Assembly (NCBI GenBank): GCA_026874595.1
Contig: CM049306.1
Span: 52,420,019-52,484,018, forward strand
Source: Sipunculus nudus
Taxonomy: Eukaryota > Annelida > Sipuncula > Golfingiida > Sipunculidae
Length of the DNA stretch: 64,000 nt
Reading direction: 5' to 3'
Under the pieces are notes generated by a model. The model was not told the origin of the DNA and did no database searches. It worked only from the letters and a program-made list of their open reading frames with translations. The position numbers were made by a program, and so were the translations under genes. Of this stretch, positions 1 through 10,719 are shown in pieces. Within the stretch, counting starts at the first letter, position 1. Every line of letters begins with the position of its first letter.

Positions 1-486
1 CAGGATACGAGGTCATAACAAACAGCGCCTTACGATATAGGTAGTGGCCCTATAGGTAAAGCGCTGTGTAAAGAGCGTACTCTTTAGCATGAACACTATT
101 AATTTCATAAATATAAATTTTCCGTTAGGCACCTTATTCTATAATCGCTCCACAAAAATTTATCATCAAGCAAGTGAGTACCGGCCAAGAATTGAAGAGT
201 ATAGGCCCAACAAATTCAAATGTGAAGCAATTCTGGATAATTCAATTATATCAGCCTCCCCCGGACTTGCATCCTGTTAGGAAATGCATAAGGAATCATC
301 TTAACTCGCGTTATTATTGTCCAACCTTTTTCATCCTAAGCATTTATTGAAAATAACATTTTAATAAACAGTATAAAAACAGGCTGACATTTCATTGTGG
401 GACGGCGTTGTATGGTAGGCGACATTTGCAGAGTGCAATCCGGGTGTACTAAATTTGGAATGCCTTGTTTAATAGTCACGAGACGA
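1..486. other. No recognisable feature
   Basis: AT-rich sequence without a convincing open frame, terminal inverted repeat or tandem structure. If the minus-strand frame at 487-672 is a first exon, its first intron would lie here. Confidence 0.4.
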
Positions 487-672
487 TTAATCTTTTAACC
501 CTTTGTGCACTGTATGCACTTTCTTACCCCAGAAGAACTCCTTAGCTTCTCCAGCCCCTAGAGCATCAATCCTGCCGGCCATAGAAGATGCCAGGGAAGC
601 ACGTACTCCTTTCTTGGTGGTCTCGGCGTCGCCGTTGGTACCGTTAGCCACGTCTGTTCCGGCTGCGGCCAT
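487..672 (-). CDS. Possible small protein or first coding exon, function unknown
   Basis: A minus-strand ATG frame of 61 codons. It starts MAAAGTDVANG, is rich in Ala, Gly and Thr, and becomes basic near the end (WGKKVHTVHKG). Its third positions are GC-rich and it has far more CpG than the flanking AT-rich DNA, which is unlike the chance frames nearby. The trinucleotides before the late Gly-Lys-Lys read GGGGTAAGAAA on the minus strand, a good 5' splice site, so the true exon could end near 512 with the rest of the gene off the left edge. I do not recognise the family. A pseudogene fragment or a chance CpG-rich frame is equally possible. Confidence 0.3.
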   Translation of the reverse strand: MAAAGTDVANGTNGDAETTKKGVRASLASSMAGRIDALGAGEAKEFFWGKKVHTVHKGLKD

Positions 673-1560
673 GCTGTCCTCTCGGTGTCAATTCCACTTT
701 GAAAATGCCAAAATGGCCGTGCCATTGTGTCCCTTCGTCCTGAGTACGTCATTCCTTTTCAAGCTATTGTCCTTTAAGGAAACTTGCCGAGAGCATTGCT
801 CCCGGAATGAGTTTGGCTGACCTGGTGCAGAGCGGGATTGGTGGACACTAAAGCTTGGCACAAAAGAAAGGGCGCGGCACCATTATGCAAGCTTGTAGCC
901 AAGGATTTCCAAAAACATTCGAGAGTGCTGGGACCGGAGAATGTGTTACATTTCACCCCGGATTAAGACTCAAACAGTGAGAGACCATATGGTCATCGCG
1001 AGTACGATTTTTTACGTAACCCGCTTATGATGAATCAATTAATTTAACAGATTAAATTTGGGTTCTTTGATGAACAATAGTTTATTGAAGATTGGTTATC
1101 CAAGGAAATCAGTGGATTTTTAATTTTTTTTACGATATTTTAATAAAGGACTTAAAACATTCCCGTCATTGTAAATAAAGAACATCTATTGAAATTTATT
1201 TGGCGGTCATTAGATACCAAGTTTTTACATTTAAATATTTAAAACACTGACCTAATAAGCGCCTTCGCCAAAAGCGATCAGATAGATAGTTTATTAGGTA
1301 AAATTTATACACATGTGCAACAAACATAAAAGTTACTGAGGATAACACAAAGTAATATTAAACACTTATTTCCAATGTGGTCCTCGAGACAATAAACATA
1401 GTACGGCAGCATATGACAACTTGTGATTAGAAATACAGTTACTAAAAATTTACAAGCTTACTTTATTTAATCTGAACATTGTTAAAAATGAGTTAACTAA
1501 ACATTTAAATGAGATGATTTAAGACATAAGATCTAAATCATTACATACAAAACCCTGATA
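673..1560. other. Non-coding, no recognised repeat
   Basis: Mostly AT-rich DNA. Short frames overlap on both strands at 750-950 without coding character. I see no inverted or tandem repeat. Confidence 0.4.
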
Positions 1561-1599
1561 AAACATAGTGTGTCCTGCTATTTCTTAATAAACATGATA

Positions 1600-3110
1600 C
1601 ATTCGTCTAATACACCAACAGAAAACCAGTGGCTTGTATATCCAGTTAAATGAGTGGACATTGGTTGAGTAATTAAAACTTAATATAAATAGTCTTCCTC
1701 TGATTTCAGTTTGTTCCATAAAAAATAATTTGAATTTTTTTTTAATTCTGCTTTCACACTGTTTGACTGAAAGTGGAAAACTGTTCCATAGACAAACACC
1801 TATAATATGAAACGGGCTTTTACCAAATCCTTTAACCCTGGGTTTTGTTCATGACAGTTCACTATATCTTTTCCTATATCTGTGCTGTATAATGACACTG
1901 TATCAGAGCAGAAATAAGTAACCTTTTTCTTTGTTTCATATTTAAATTTTGTGTGATTCTGTAGAGGAACTTAAGTGCATGTGCTGCTTTAGAAAGTACT
2001 TTGTTTGCTGTCATAGTACCAGCCAATGATTGATCCAGATCAACCCCTAAGTACTTTACATTGGTCTTAGATTTAATAATACTATCTTTATAACAGACTC
2101 TCATTTCCTTTACATTAAGTAGCCGTTTGTTAGAAGCAAATATATGGATTCTGCTTTTCCTATATGTAAATATAATTTTTTTTCAATTAACCAACCTCAG
2201 ACTGAGTGTAGTTCATTTCCCAATTTCACTTCTACCATTATACTGTTTCCACAAAAACCAAGAGTGCAGAATCATCTGTATACAGGAAAAGTTTACATGT
2301 CACTTCAGCAGGCATGTTATTTATGTATAGCAAAAACAAAAGAGGCCCTAAAATATACCCCTGTGGTACTCCAGATGTTATTGGTTTCTCTCTAAACACC
2401 ATCAATGTCAACAACCCGAGTTCTTTCGGTTAAAGAAGACTTAAACAAATTTACTCTTATTTCATTCAGACCAATATATTTAAGTTTGGTTAATAAAATT
2501 CTATGGTTTACAGTATCGAACGCTTTTTGCAGAACCAACATTAACCACGTTACAATATTTGCCCTTGTCACATTCTGATTTTATATAATCTCTCATGGGA
2601 ATTAAACAGGTATCTGTAGAATATTATGATTATCTGAACCCAGACTCGAGATCAATCAGTATAGGTCAAGTTCATTTAGATAACTGTTAAGTTGATCTTG
2701 CACTATTCTCTCGAACACTTTGGAAATTATGTTTAGACTAGACACACGCCTGTAATTTCCTGGATCCGTTTTAATTTTTTTATGTAGTTGGCCTACCCTG
2801 TCCTTCTTCAAATCTCAAGGAAATACTTCTGTACTCTAGGAAAATTTATATGTGTCAAAGGTTTTGTAATAATAATTGCACTGCCCTTTACAAATCTAGC
2901 AGGTAAGTTGTCAAGTCCTGTGGCCTTCAGTGGACTAATCTTAATCAAAATACTTGTCCCATGTTCTGAACTTACTGTTCGCAAGCAGAACAATTTTTTT
3001 TGTAATTTTTTTATGAAGGTAAACACTCGAGGTGTAAGAATGACCATTAAGATTAGATGAAGTGGGAAGCTTTTCAACAAATCTGGAAGCAATATTTGTA
3101 AAGAAGAAAT
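1600..3110 (-). mobile_element. Decayed non-LTR (LINE) retrotransposon, reverse-transcriptase region
   Basis: Reading the minus strand from 3092 downwards gives the start of a LINE reverse transcriptase (ISPLKATGLDNLPARF, about 2960-2880). Next comes the [17 protein letters not shown] block (about 2375-2310). Last is the C-terminal palm/thumb block with KYLGVDLDQ (about 2060-2030) and ALKFLYR. The blocks are in correct order but lie in different frames, with several stops and frameshifts, so the copy is dead. The YTDD-type catalytic segment is still discernible near 2280-2265. The sequence is consistent with a jockey/CR1-like or related LINE; the exact clade was not resolved. No endonuclease domain, poly-A tail or target duplication was found. 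Confidence 0.85.
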
Positions 3111-3162
3111 TGAAGTTATTAGCTACTTTTAATTTATCAAAACAAAGGTCAGTGCTTTTTTT

Positions 3163-4010
3163 AGCTCAGCTTACTGAACGTCATCGGGGCTATAGCGATC
3201 ACTCTTTGTCCGTCCGTCCGTCCGTCCGTCCGTCCGTCTGTCTGTCAATTAACAGGGCACACATCGTAACCACTGGACCTAGAACATTCTAACCGAAATC
3301 CGATAGAGGTCCATGAAAAATTTACTTCATGGACTTTGAATATTAGGTCACTGTAACCTATATCCTCTGAGCTATGGGGCTCAAAAGTTCCCCCAGGATA
3401 ATTAATTTGATTAAAAAATTTGATACAAAAGCTCCAATATCTGAATAACTAATGCATTGACTCCCGTGATTCATTCCATGCATATTGAACATTGTATGTT
3501 CATCATTTCCAGGGACTGATGGCGCCACCTGTATTTTTTTCTAATTTTACGCATTTTCCCTATATTTTTTAGGCCTTCAGATGAAGCAGGCCATCTGTTA
3601 TCAAGGCACAAATTGTTATGGTTAGGCCTAGAAACTTCTAACTGTACATCTAGGGAGGTCCTAGTCAAATCTCCTTGGAAACCTGAAATTAGGTCATGGT
3701 AACCCATATTTTGTGAACTAAGGCTTTTGAGCACCCAGTCAGACAATGCACAATTCTTACATGAAATTCAGGCAGGTGTTAGGAAAATCTGCATGGATAC
3801 CTGAAATTTGGCCATGGTGACCTTTATTCTGTATAACTTTGGGCCAAAGACATGATTTTTAGCACCCTGAAAATCAGATGGACACAATTTGTATCTGCTG
3901 GCCCTTGAATGTGCAAATGTAATATACAGGGAAGTCCTAGGCAGTAACCATGTAAACCTGTAATTAGGTCATGGTGACCTATATTACTGGCCAGAAATAT
4001 ATTAAGCACC
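3163..4010 (+). repeat. Family A hairpin-headed repeat, degenerate copy
   Basis: Begins in a T-run with a decayed form of the family head (AGCTCAG..TGA-C..GTCAT, then GCTATAGCGATCAC), followed by a CCGT microsatellite and a core beginning TTAACAGGGCACA. The core is repeated with heavy divergence from about 3570 and again from about 3780. It abuts the start of the LINE remnant. The 3' hairpin end seen at 38,755 is missing, so the copy is truncated. One core carries a partial palindrome (TGGCGCCA at 3520). Confidence 0.7.
3208..3244 (+). repeat. CCGT tetranucleotide microsatellite
   Basis: About seven CCGT units pass into two CTGT units immediately after the family A head. The same position in other copies of the family carries shorter GTCCGTC runs, so the microsatellite grew from a motif built into the element. 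Confidence 0.9.
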
Positions 4011-4297
4011 TAGACAGTGATACAGGTTTAAAGATACGATATTCTACATATTTTCAAGTATGTGTACTTTATACGGAACAGCATATTACCTTTTAATTTT
4101 TTTAAGAGCTGAGGACCAGTTTCATTCTCATTACGATAGATGGCGCTGAATACGATGCCCTGGCAGATTCAAACACTTCATTCACTGTATTATTTCTAAT
4201 AGATGGTGCTACGATAGCAACTTTGCGGAATAATGTCAAATTTCTCAAAATTTATGGGAAAATATTGAAACTGAACCCCCTAGGAAACACTTGTCAG

Positions 4298-5228
4298 TAT
4301 AGGTGCGAACCGGGCGGGACCGGGGGGGGGGGGGGGGGGTGGTCCGGTCCATGAGCGGTCCGGTCCTGGTCTGGTCCATCTGAGGGCGGGCCTATCCAGT
4401 AGGTTGAACGGTCCTATTACTAAAAAAATAATTAAAAATATATTAAAACTGTTGCTTTTATTCTGCCTTTCTTCTACATTTTTTTTATTACAAATATATT
4501 TTCTAAAATATTTAACAAAACCAAATATCACGTTCACAGTAAACCTTGCAAATAAATGAAACATTATAATCTATACGTGAATCGCAAGACCTAGGTTTGA
4601 TTTTTTAAATGACAAATTTAAAATCACAATCTTTGTAAATATTTTGACAATAATGGAATACTTTGCGAATATAAACTAAACAAGAATGCAAGAATATAAA
4701 CTGAACTATACAGGATGGGGCAAGCTGATTCATATAATGTAATTGATAAAGTTATGATTTACTATATATAATATATATGGGCCCGTGTATTTAATGTATA
4801 GACATTGTTCTTATTATATTTTTATACACAGTGATACAGGGGAAAAGCATCAGCATTGTGCAACACAGTAGATGACAAAGGTTTTAATGCTGATTCTAAC
4901 GCTAATGCTGTCACTTCAATCATAAGTTTATAACATTGAATGATCCTTTACTGTTACTCAGAGAACATATACAAGATAACAAGATATAAAATAATGCACG
5001 TATAACGTTATACTACTGCCGCTTCCATTTAGGTATATTATACCTTGTTAATAGTAAGATTTACAGGTTCAGACTAAATGCATAGAGTCATCTGTTTAGC
5101 ATATACATTTAAAATTAGGTAGAGCGGTCCGAACCAGACCGGTCCGGTTCCAAGCATAAGCAGTCCGGTATTTGTGTTAGCGGTCCGGTTTGGTCTATCC
5201 CAAAATTGTGGACCGGTCCGCACCTCTT
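4298..5228. mobile_element. Non-autonomous hAT-like DNA transposon
   Basis: An identical 8-bp direct repeat CTTGTCAG lies at 4290-4297 and 5229-5236. The enclosed 931 bp has imperfect terminal inverted repeats: the left end reads TATAGGTGCGAACCGG, and the reverse complement of the right end reads AAGAGGTGCGGACCGG. An 8-bp target duplication with TAGAG-like ends is the hallmark of hAT elements. Subterminal clusters of GGTCCGG-type words occur at both ends (4342-4390 and 5120-5220), and a G-run sits at 4322-4340. No transposase frame is present, so any movement would need a transposase from elsewhere. Confidence 0.75.
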
Positions 5229-5721
5229 CTTGTCAGGCAGATCTGCCTGCGAACAGTTGAGGGGCACGACACTTAATTATAATAATAACTTAATGTTCGT
5301 GAGCGTATGTATCGAGGAGGAGGTGCGCTTCAGGTGCATTATGTGGACAATGATCAGCACATTAAATATTCGACAAAATGCTTTTAACTAAACTTTAAAG
5401 TGACCTTAATATTCACCTTATACTTTCACTATATGGGTAAAAAGTAATGACTTGGCTAAAATTTGAAACGCCGACTAATATTAGCACAATCTCTCTGTGG
5501 TTAGTGTTTCTTATTAATTTCAGTGCATGCATCCGATCATACGAGAATAGAGAGTCAATCAGAATGAAATAACACTACAGCTGTGCTCACAACCCACACA
5601 CAAGGCATTGGTAACAAATTAATTGTACCCTAAACGGTTAAATTTCCAAATTCAATATTAAGAAAACTGAAGAAATTAACCAATAAGTCTGAATTACACC
5701 GTATATCAAACATTTTAACCA
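4924..5721 (+). repeat. Tandem duplication, copy 1 (about 798 bp)
   Basis: The segment that starts TAACATTGAATGATCC is repeated directly after itself with an offset of 798 bp. It contains the right third of the hAT-like element plus its right flank, so the duplication is younger than that insertion. This copy retains the uninterrupted junction near 5275-5290, which corresponds to the Helitron insertion point in copy 2. Confidence 0.8.
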
Positions 5722-6066
5722 AAGTTAATAACATTGAATGATCCTTTACTGTTACTCAGAGAACTAAGATATAAAATAATGCACGTATAAAATTATACTA
5801 CTGCCGCTTCCATTGAGATATATTATACCTTGTTAAAAGTTAGATTTAAGGTTGAAACTAAATGCATAAAGTCATCAGTTTAGCATAAACCTTTAAAAAT
5901 TAGGCAGAGTGGTCCGGACCAGACCGGCCCGGTTACAGGCATAAGCGATCCGGTATTTGTGTTAGCGGTCCGGTTTGGTCAAGCCCAAATTTGTGGAACG
6001 GTCCGCACCTCTATTGTCTGGCTGATGTGCCTGAGAACAGTTGATTGGCACGACACTTAATTATCA

Positions 6067-6375
6067 CTAGCAACTACCCGTGCTACGCACGGTTGTGGAC
6101 GAGCATTTATTTCTGTCAAATAGCCTGTCATAGTTTAATGTCTTGGCTGTAAAATTTTAACGTCATAAGTTCTCTTTGAATCTGACATTTGGTTTAAGTG
6201 TTCCGTCTTTCAGTTGACCTTGTGTCGGAGTTTGGATGACTTGGACGAATACATTCTTGTACGTATGGTGAAATGTCTTCGGACAAACCCGGAGCATATG
6301 TATGACGAAAATCACGGCAGTGTCAGAGGAGATACGGAAAATCACACAATTCGCATTATTCTATTATTATATAGA
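6067..6375 (-). mobile_element. Short Helitron unit sharing the same 3' end
   Basis: A second Helitron-type 5' terminus (A then TCTATATAATAATAG on the minus strand) lies at 6375 inside the larger element. The sequence behind it (CGGAGCATATG..., AGAGGAGATACGGAAA) matches the sequence behind the outer 5' end at 8175. The 309-bp unit from 6375 to 6067 is therefore a complete miniature Helitron, and the 2.1-kb version carries a duplicate 5' end. Confidence 0.7.
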
Positions 6376-7672
6376 TCTTCTATATGCATGGTGTTATACA
6401 TAAAACTCTAATTGAAGCCAAGAAAATGACCGGAGAATTTTCGAAGAAGTTGATATGAAAAATGAAATCATTTTTATTTGAAAATATATGATGCTAAACA
6501 TCGTCATTTAAAGATGCCCCCGAGTCCGTGAATCCGCCAGTAAAGGAACCTGTTAGCTTGCATGGTAGTACAGTATAGCGCAGAGACGTGTTCTCGATAA
6601 TTGCATTCCCGTTATCAAGCGCGCACAAAAACTGAGCACTCACATGGTCTGGCAATCCCGCTGCGAAAAAGTTCGTGGTAGCATTATATTATGTGGTACA
6701 TTTAATGGCTGTATATATTTTTAAATATCACGCACTCCAAAAGACCTTTCCTGTTTAAAAGCTGAGCAAATGTTTTCCAGTGAGACATTCACTGCGTTCA
6801 GGCAGTGTGAAACCCGGACCCCACTCCCGATCCTAAGAAAAATCTGTAATTCTTAAACTCTCATGGCAATTTGTCCAGATATTTTAACATAATCGTACCT
6901 AAAGACATACTTTATGTTCTGGTGATTAAAACATAAAAAAATAGTCTGTTTTGCTACAAAATTTGCTAATAGCAACGTTTACACGTTGTTTTACCATTTC
7001 ATTAGTACATATTTCACATCACGTTTAGCCATAACACCCATGTAATTTATTATTGTGTTTTTATCGGTATTTTACATTTCTCTCACAGTTTTTATTCATA
7101 ATTTTATATTTGCTATCTATTTTATTTGTGTATCGTTTTAAAAGTATAATAATAAAAAATATTGACAAAATTATTATTTTGGTACCTGTAGTTGCTTGAA
7201 ATGCCAGTAATCAACAATTCCTTTATGGTATTTATATTATTGCCAACTTTAAATTGCATGGTTGTTATGAACTGAACACGAAACCTGTTGTTATGTGGAA
7301 GAGCTCTGATATATCAGTCTCAGGTCCGCTACGACTGTTAGTACACTTCAAATAAATCTACCCCAGTGTTTCCGCACGATTATATTGTCATTTAAAATAT
7401 CAAATAATTATATTTAGTGTGTGACATGAGTGCTATTTTTTCCTCTTTTAGTCATAAATAAAAATATGAGCGATGGTTACCGCGGTCCGTCAAAATAGAA
7501 CAGTCAGCAAATTCAAGTAAATGAGGTCCGTCTTCAACTAAATATTTTGTAAACTTAAATCTTTCAGTGAATCGGTCATTTACAAATGTGCAACATTTAG
7601 GGACTCTGTTCTTACATCAGCAATAGTGGTGTATTTATCCGTATAAATAATGAAAGATGAGAAAATTTTTTT

Positions 7673-7690
7673 TGGGGGGGGGGGGGGGGT
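7673..7690 (+). repeat. Poly-G tract
   Basis: A G-run of about 17 lies inside the Helitron interior. Similar G or C runs recur at 4322, 15,371, 16,750, 18,103, 18,171 and 18,199. These are potential quadruplex or assembly-error sites. Confidence 0.9.
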
Positions 7691-8889
7691 CCGGGGACCG
7701 TAGGGTCCGGGTTTAACACAGTGCCCTGCATTCACTACCATTCGGAAAATTTCCATTCTTTAGAAGATCTCTCTTTTGAGCATTTTCCTCAAAAATGAGA
7801 TCTCCTTGTGGACAAGAGACGCAGAGGCTGCCGTTTGAGAAGGGATTAACAATGGAGATTATTTCTGGCCGGTCAACGCGAAATGTAAGAAATCCCCAGA
7901 TAGAGCCCCTGGAGTAAAACTTTCCCGCCATCATACACTCTATGGCCATTGTGTTACCGGGCCCGAAGACACAAAGAAAAGAGGCGCCCGCAGGGAAGGA
8001 AATATTGAAATTATTAATTATGCACGTAATACGCAAATATTGCAAATAAAGGTAGGCGGAATCTCTACGGACAAACCCGGAGCATATGCATGTCGAAAAT
8101 CTAGGTAATCCATACGGTGGTATCAGAGGAGATACGGAAATTAACTAAAATTGCCTTACGCTATTAATATATAGATAATAATAACTAAATGTTGGTGAGC
8201 GTATGTATTGGGGAGGAGGTAAACGCTTCAGGTCCATTATAATTAAGATACATAAAAAATGCAAAATGTTTAACAAATGCCTTTCTCCCGACTTCTAATA
8301 CGTTTTACGACATTTGTGGACGATGATTAGCACATTAAATATTCGATAAAATTCTTTAACTAAACTTTTAAGTGACCTTAATATTCATCTTACTTTCACT
8401 ATATGTGGCCTTGATCCAGATAGGGGGGATATTACTTTGGGTAAAAAGTAATGATTTGGCTAAAATTTGAAACGCCGACTAATATTAGCACAATCTCTCT
8501 GTTGTTAGTGCTTCTTATTAATTTCAGTGCATGCATCCGATCATACGAGAATAGAGAGTCAATCAGAATGAAATAACACTGCAGCTGAGCTCACAACCCA
8601 CACACAAGGCATTGGTAATAAATTAATTGTAATCCTAAACGGTTAAATTTCCAAGTTCAATATTAAGAAAACTGAAGAATTTATCTCATCAGTATTAATG
8701 ACACGGTATATCGAACATTTTGCAAATAGTTGATTAATGGAAGTTGCGAAAAAGATCATAAAAGATACAATCTGGCGCATTCACGCAATATGTAGGTGTT
8801 TTATTTTCATACACTGTATAGATATTTATTTTGCAAACTAGTATTATATGTTTTATATACATATCATGAAAGATAATGGAAATATACTA

Positions 8890-10055
8890 TTTAATCAGTC
8901 TTAATGCTGCCTTACAATGTTCACGTTTACCTGAAACTGCCTCACAGGACGCAGGATCGGATTCACAAGAGTACGACTCTGCTGGTTAAGTACGAATTTC
9001 ACGGGAACGATTTGCGAAGGGTGCAAATTAAAAAAAATGTCAAATCCCAACATTCGGAGAAGTTTTTTTTCGAATGTGTCGCGACAATCGAGCAATAAAC
9101 CATTCCTTCGCAGTTTGTGCGAAATTCTCACAACATATGTTCGAATGTCGAGTGTAGCGTTGCCAGTCCACAATTAAGAAGAACATGCGACTAAAATTCG
9201 AACACCACTAAAGTCGCACATTTGTTGGGACATTTCGCAACATATGCAAACTCTTTGCGCATATTTGGCGAAAAACGAACGTCGTGGGACATTCGTAAAT
9301 ATGTCGGACGATTATCTTGCGACCATCGATCCGAGCGATACTTGGGCAGTACATAAATGCAATGAAATGCATTGAAGTGCATTGTCAGCATCAGTTCTTG
9401 CCCAGAGGTCAGTGACAAGAAGATGAACTAGCAAGCTCTCAGACCTATCCTGACTGGACATGTATGTATGAAGAGGAAGCTTTAAATATTGAATAGGAAG
9501 ATGGTAACAATCGCCGTGCGACATTCATGCGACATTCGTACATATGTCGCGCGGTTATCTTGCGACCGACGTGAAATGCACGCGTTTGCTTTTCTGGCGA
9601 AGACACCTGCTCCCCAGGAGTACGCGAACAGGTCGTGAATAGGTCGAGGAATGATCGGATGAACTTCGCTGCTTTTGCGAGACATTCTCCAAATTGTCGG
9701 AATCTGTTTACGGTTTCACTAATATTTTGCGAACATCACGCACGTCGTGAGAACGTCGTGCGCATATGAAGAAGGTTTTTAGACGTTTTAGAGAAAAAAA
9801 TACAAGCAAATCACGAACCGGGATGCGGGAAACGTTCACAAGAAATTTCAAACATTTTTTGAATTCCCACCGAACTAAATTCGACTCCTGCGAACAATTG
9901 ACGTCTTATCCGATCTTCCGTGCATGTTTTGCGATTTTTTGGAGCCTTAAATACGAAAGTTTGACTTTTTTTACATTCGAATCTTTCGCAAATCGTTCGT
10001 GTGCCCCGTGAAAACCCCACTTTAGGCATTGAAAACCAAGCCCACAATGCACCGG
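8890..10055. other. CpG-rich anomalous block with internal repeats
   Basis: This block has much more CpG and balanced GC than its neighbours. Words such as GCGACATTCG, CATATGTCG and ATTATCTTGCGACC recur; a ~40-bp segment at 9289-9330 is repeated at 9517-9560. Several frames of 60-90 codons are open on both strands, but none resembles a known protein. It is probably an unclassified mobile element or satellite fragment. I could not find terminal repeats. Confidence 0.4.
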
Positions 10056-10719
10056 GGTTCTAAATACACCACCGTCGTTGGTAAAAGCGTAGAGAAGAGA
10101 GAAATGTATTCCGTTTAAAGCAAATTACATAAACATGGCTTTTTTGTGGTAAAGATTTCATAGGTATAATTAATATTTTTTTATCATGCACTTGTTAATG
10201 TAAATAGGTGTTCCCCTTAAATGTATCAAATGTTTATTTTGAAGTTTGACAGTTGAGACAAGTAGTCCCGGCCATCCCCACTATTCCAAACTAGAAGAGG
10301 TTCGTTTTCAGTAGGAATGACGTCTGGCGGAAGGTTGGAAACTGTCTCTTTAAGTATTTAAGAAACGAATTCGTGGAAACATATCTAGTTAAGGGTATAG
10401 CAATTACAAGTGTGGGCGTTCCATATGAAGAAGTCACGGTGGGTTTTAATAGCCTGTTCTATCATGCAAGCATTGCAATCCCACAGGATCTCGGGGGTTG
10501 GTGCATATCAGTTACATATATTCTGCTGAGCCAGAATAAGGATAAACAACAAGTTCAGCTTAAACGTTAAACAAAACTATCCTTTAAGCTTTGTTATTTG
10601 TCAATTTGTCGAATTTCTGAATAGGACATTTCGTGAATACTCTAGAATTAGCCAAAATTCCTGTGGTGAATCAATCAGTTTTCCTGAGATATCCATCATC
10701 TTTTTTCTTCTAATCCCTT

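Larger units (their letters stand above)
6067..8175 (-). mobile_element. Helitron (non-autonomous), inserted A|T without target duplication
   Basis: On the minus strand the element begins TCTATATATTAATAG at 8175, directly after an A. It ends at 6067 with CTAG, directly before a T. Seven bases inside the 3' end is a perfect 6-bp hairpin (CCGTGC/GCACGG, 6078-6092). The TC start, CTRR end, terminal hairpin and A|T insertion are the diagnostic Helitron features. The empty site is preserved in the adjacent tandem copy, which supports both boundaries to within 3 bases. No Rep/helicase coding remains. The interior holds a minus-strand frame at 7713-8045 (110 codons) of unknown origin, possibly captured DNA. 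Confidence 0.8.
5722..8660 (+). repeat. Tandem duplication, copy 2, split by a Helitron
   Basis: The second copy of the 798-bp unit occupies 5722-6066 and resumes at 8176-8660. The 2.1-kb gap between the halves is the Helitron insertion. Matching blocks include the CCGGTATTTGTGTTAGCGG word (5165 versus 5950) and the stretch around TGCATGCATCCGATCAT (5525 versus 8529). Numerous substitutions show the duplication is not recent. Confidence 0.8.

Noticed and set aside
4280-4564. Pro-rich minus-strand frame
   Set aside because: The proline run is the translation of a G homopolymer at the hAT-like element's left end.
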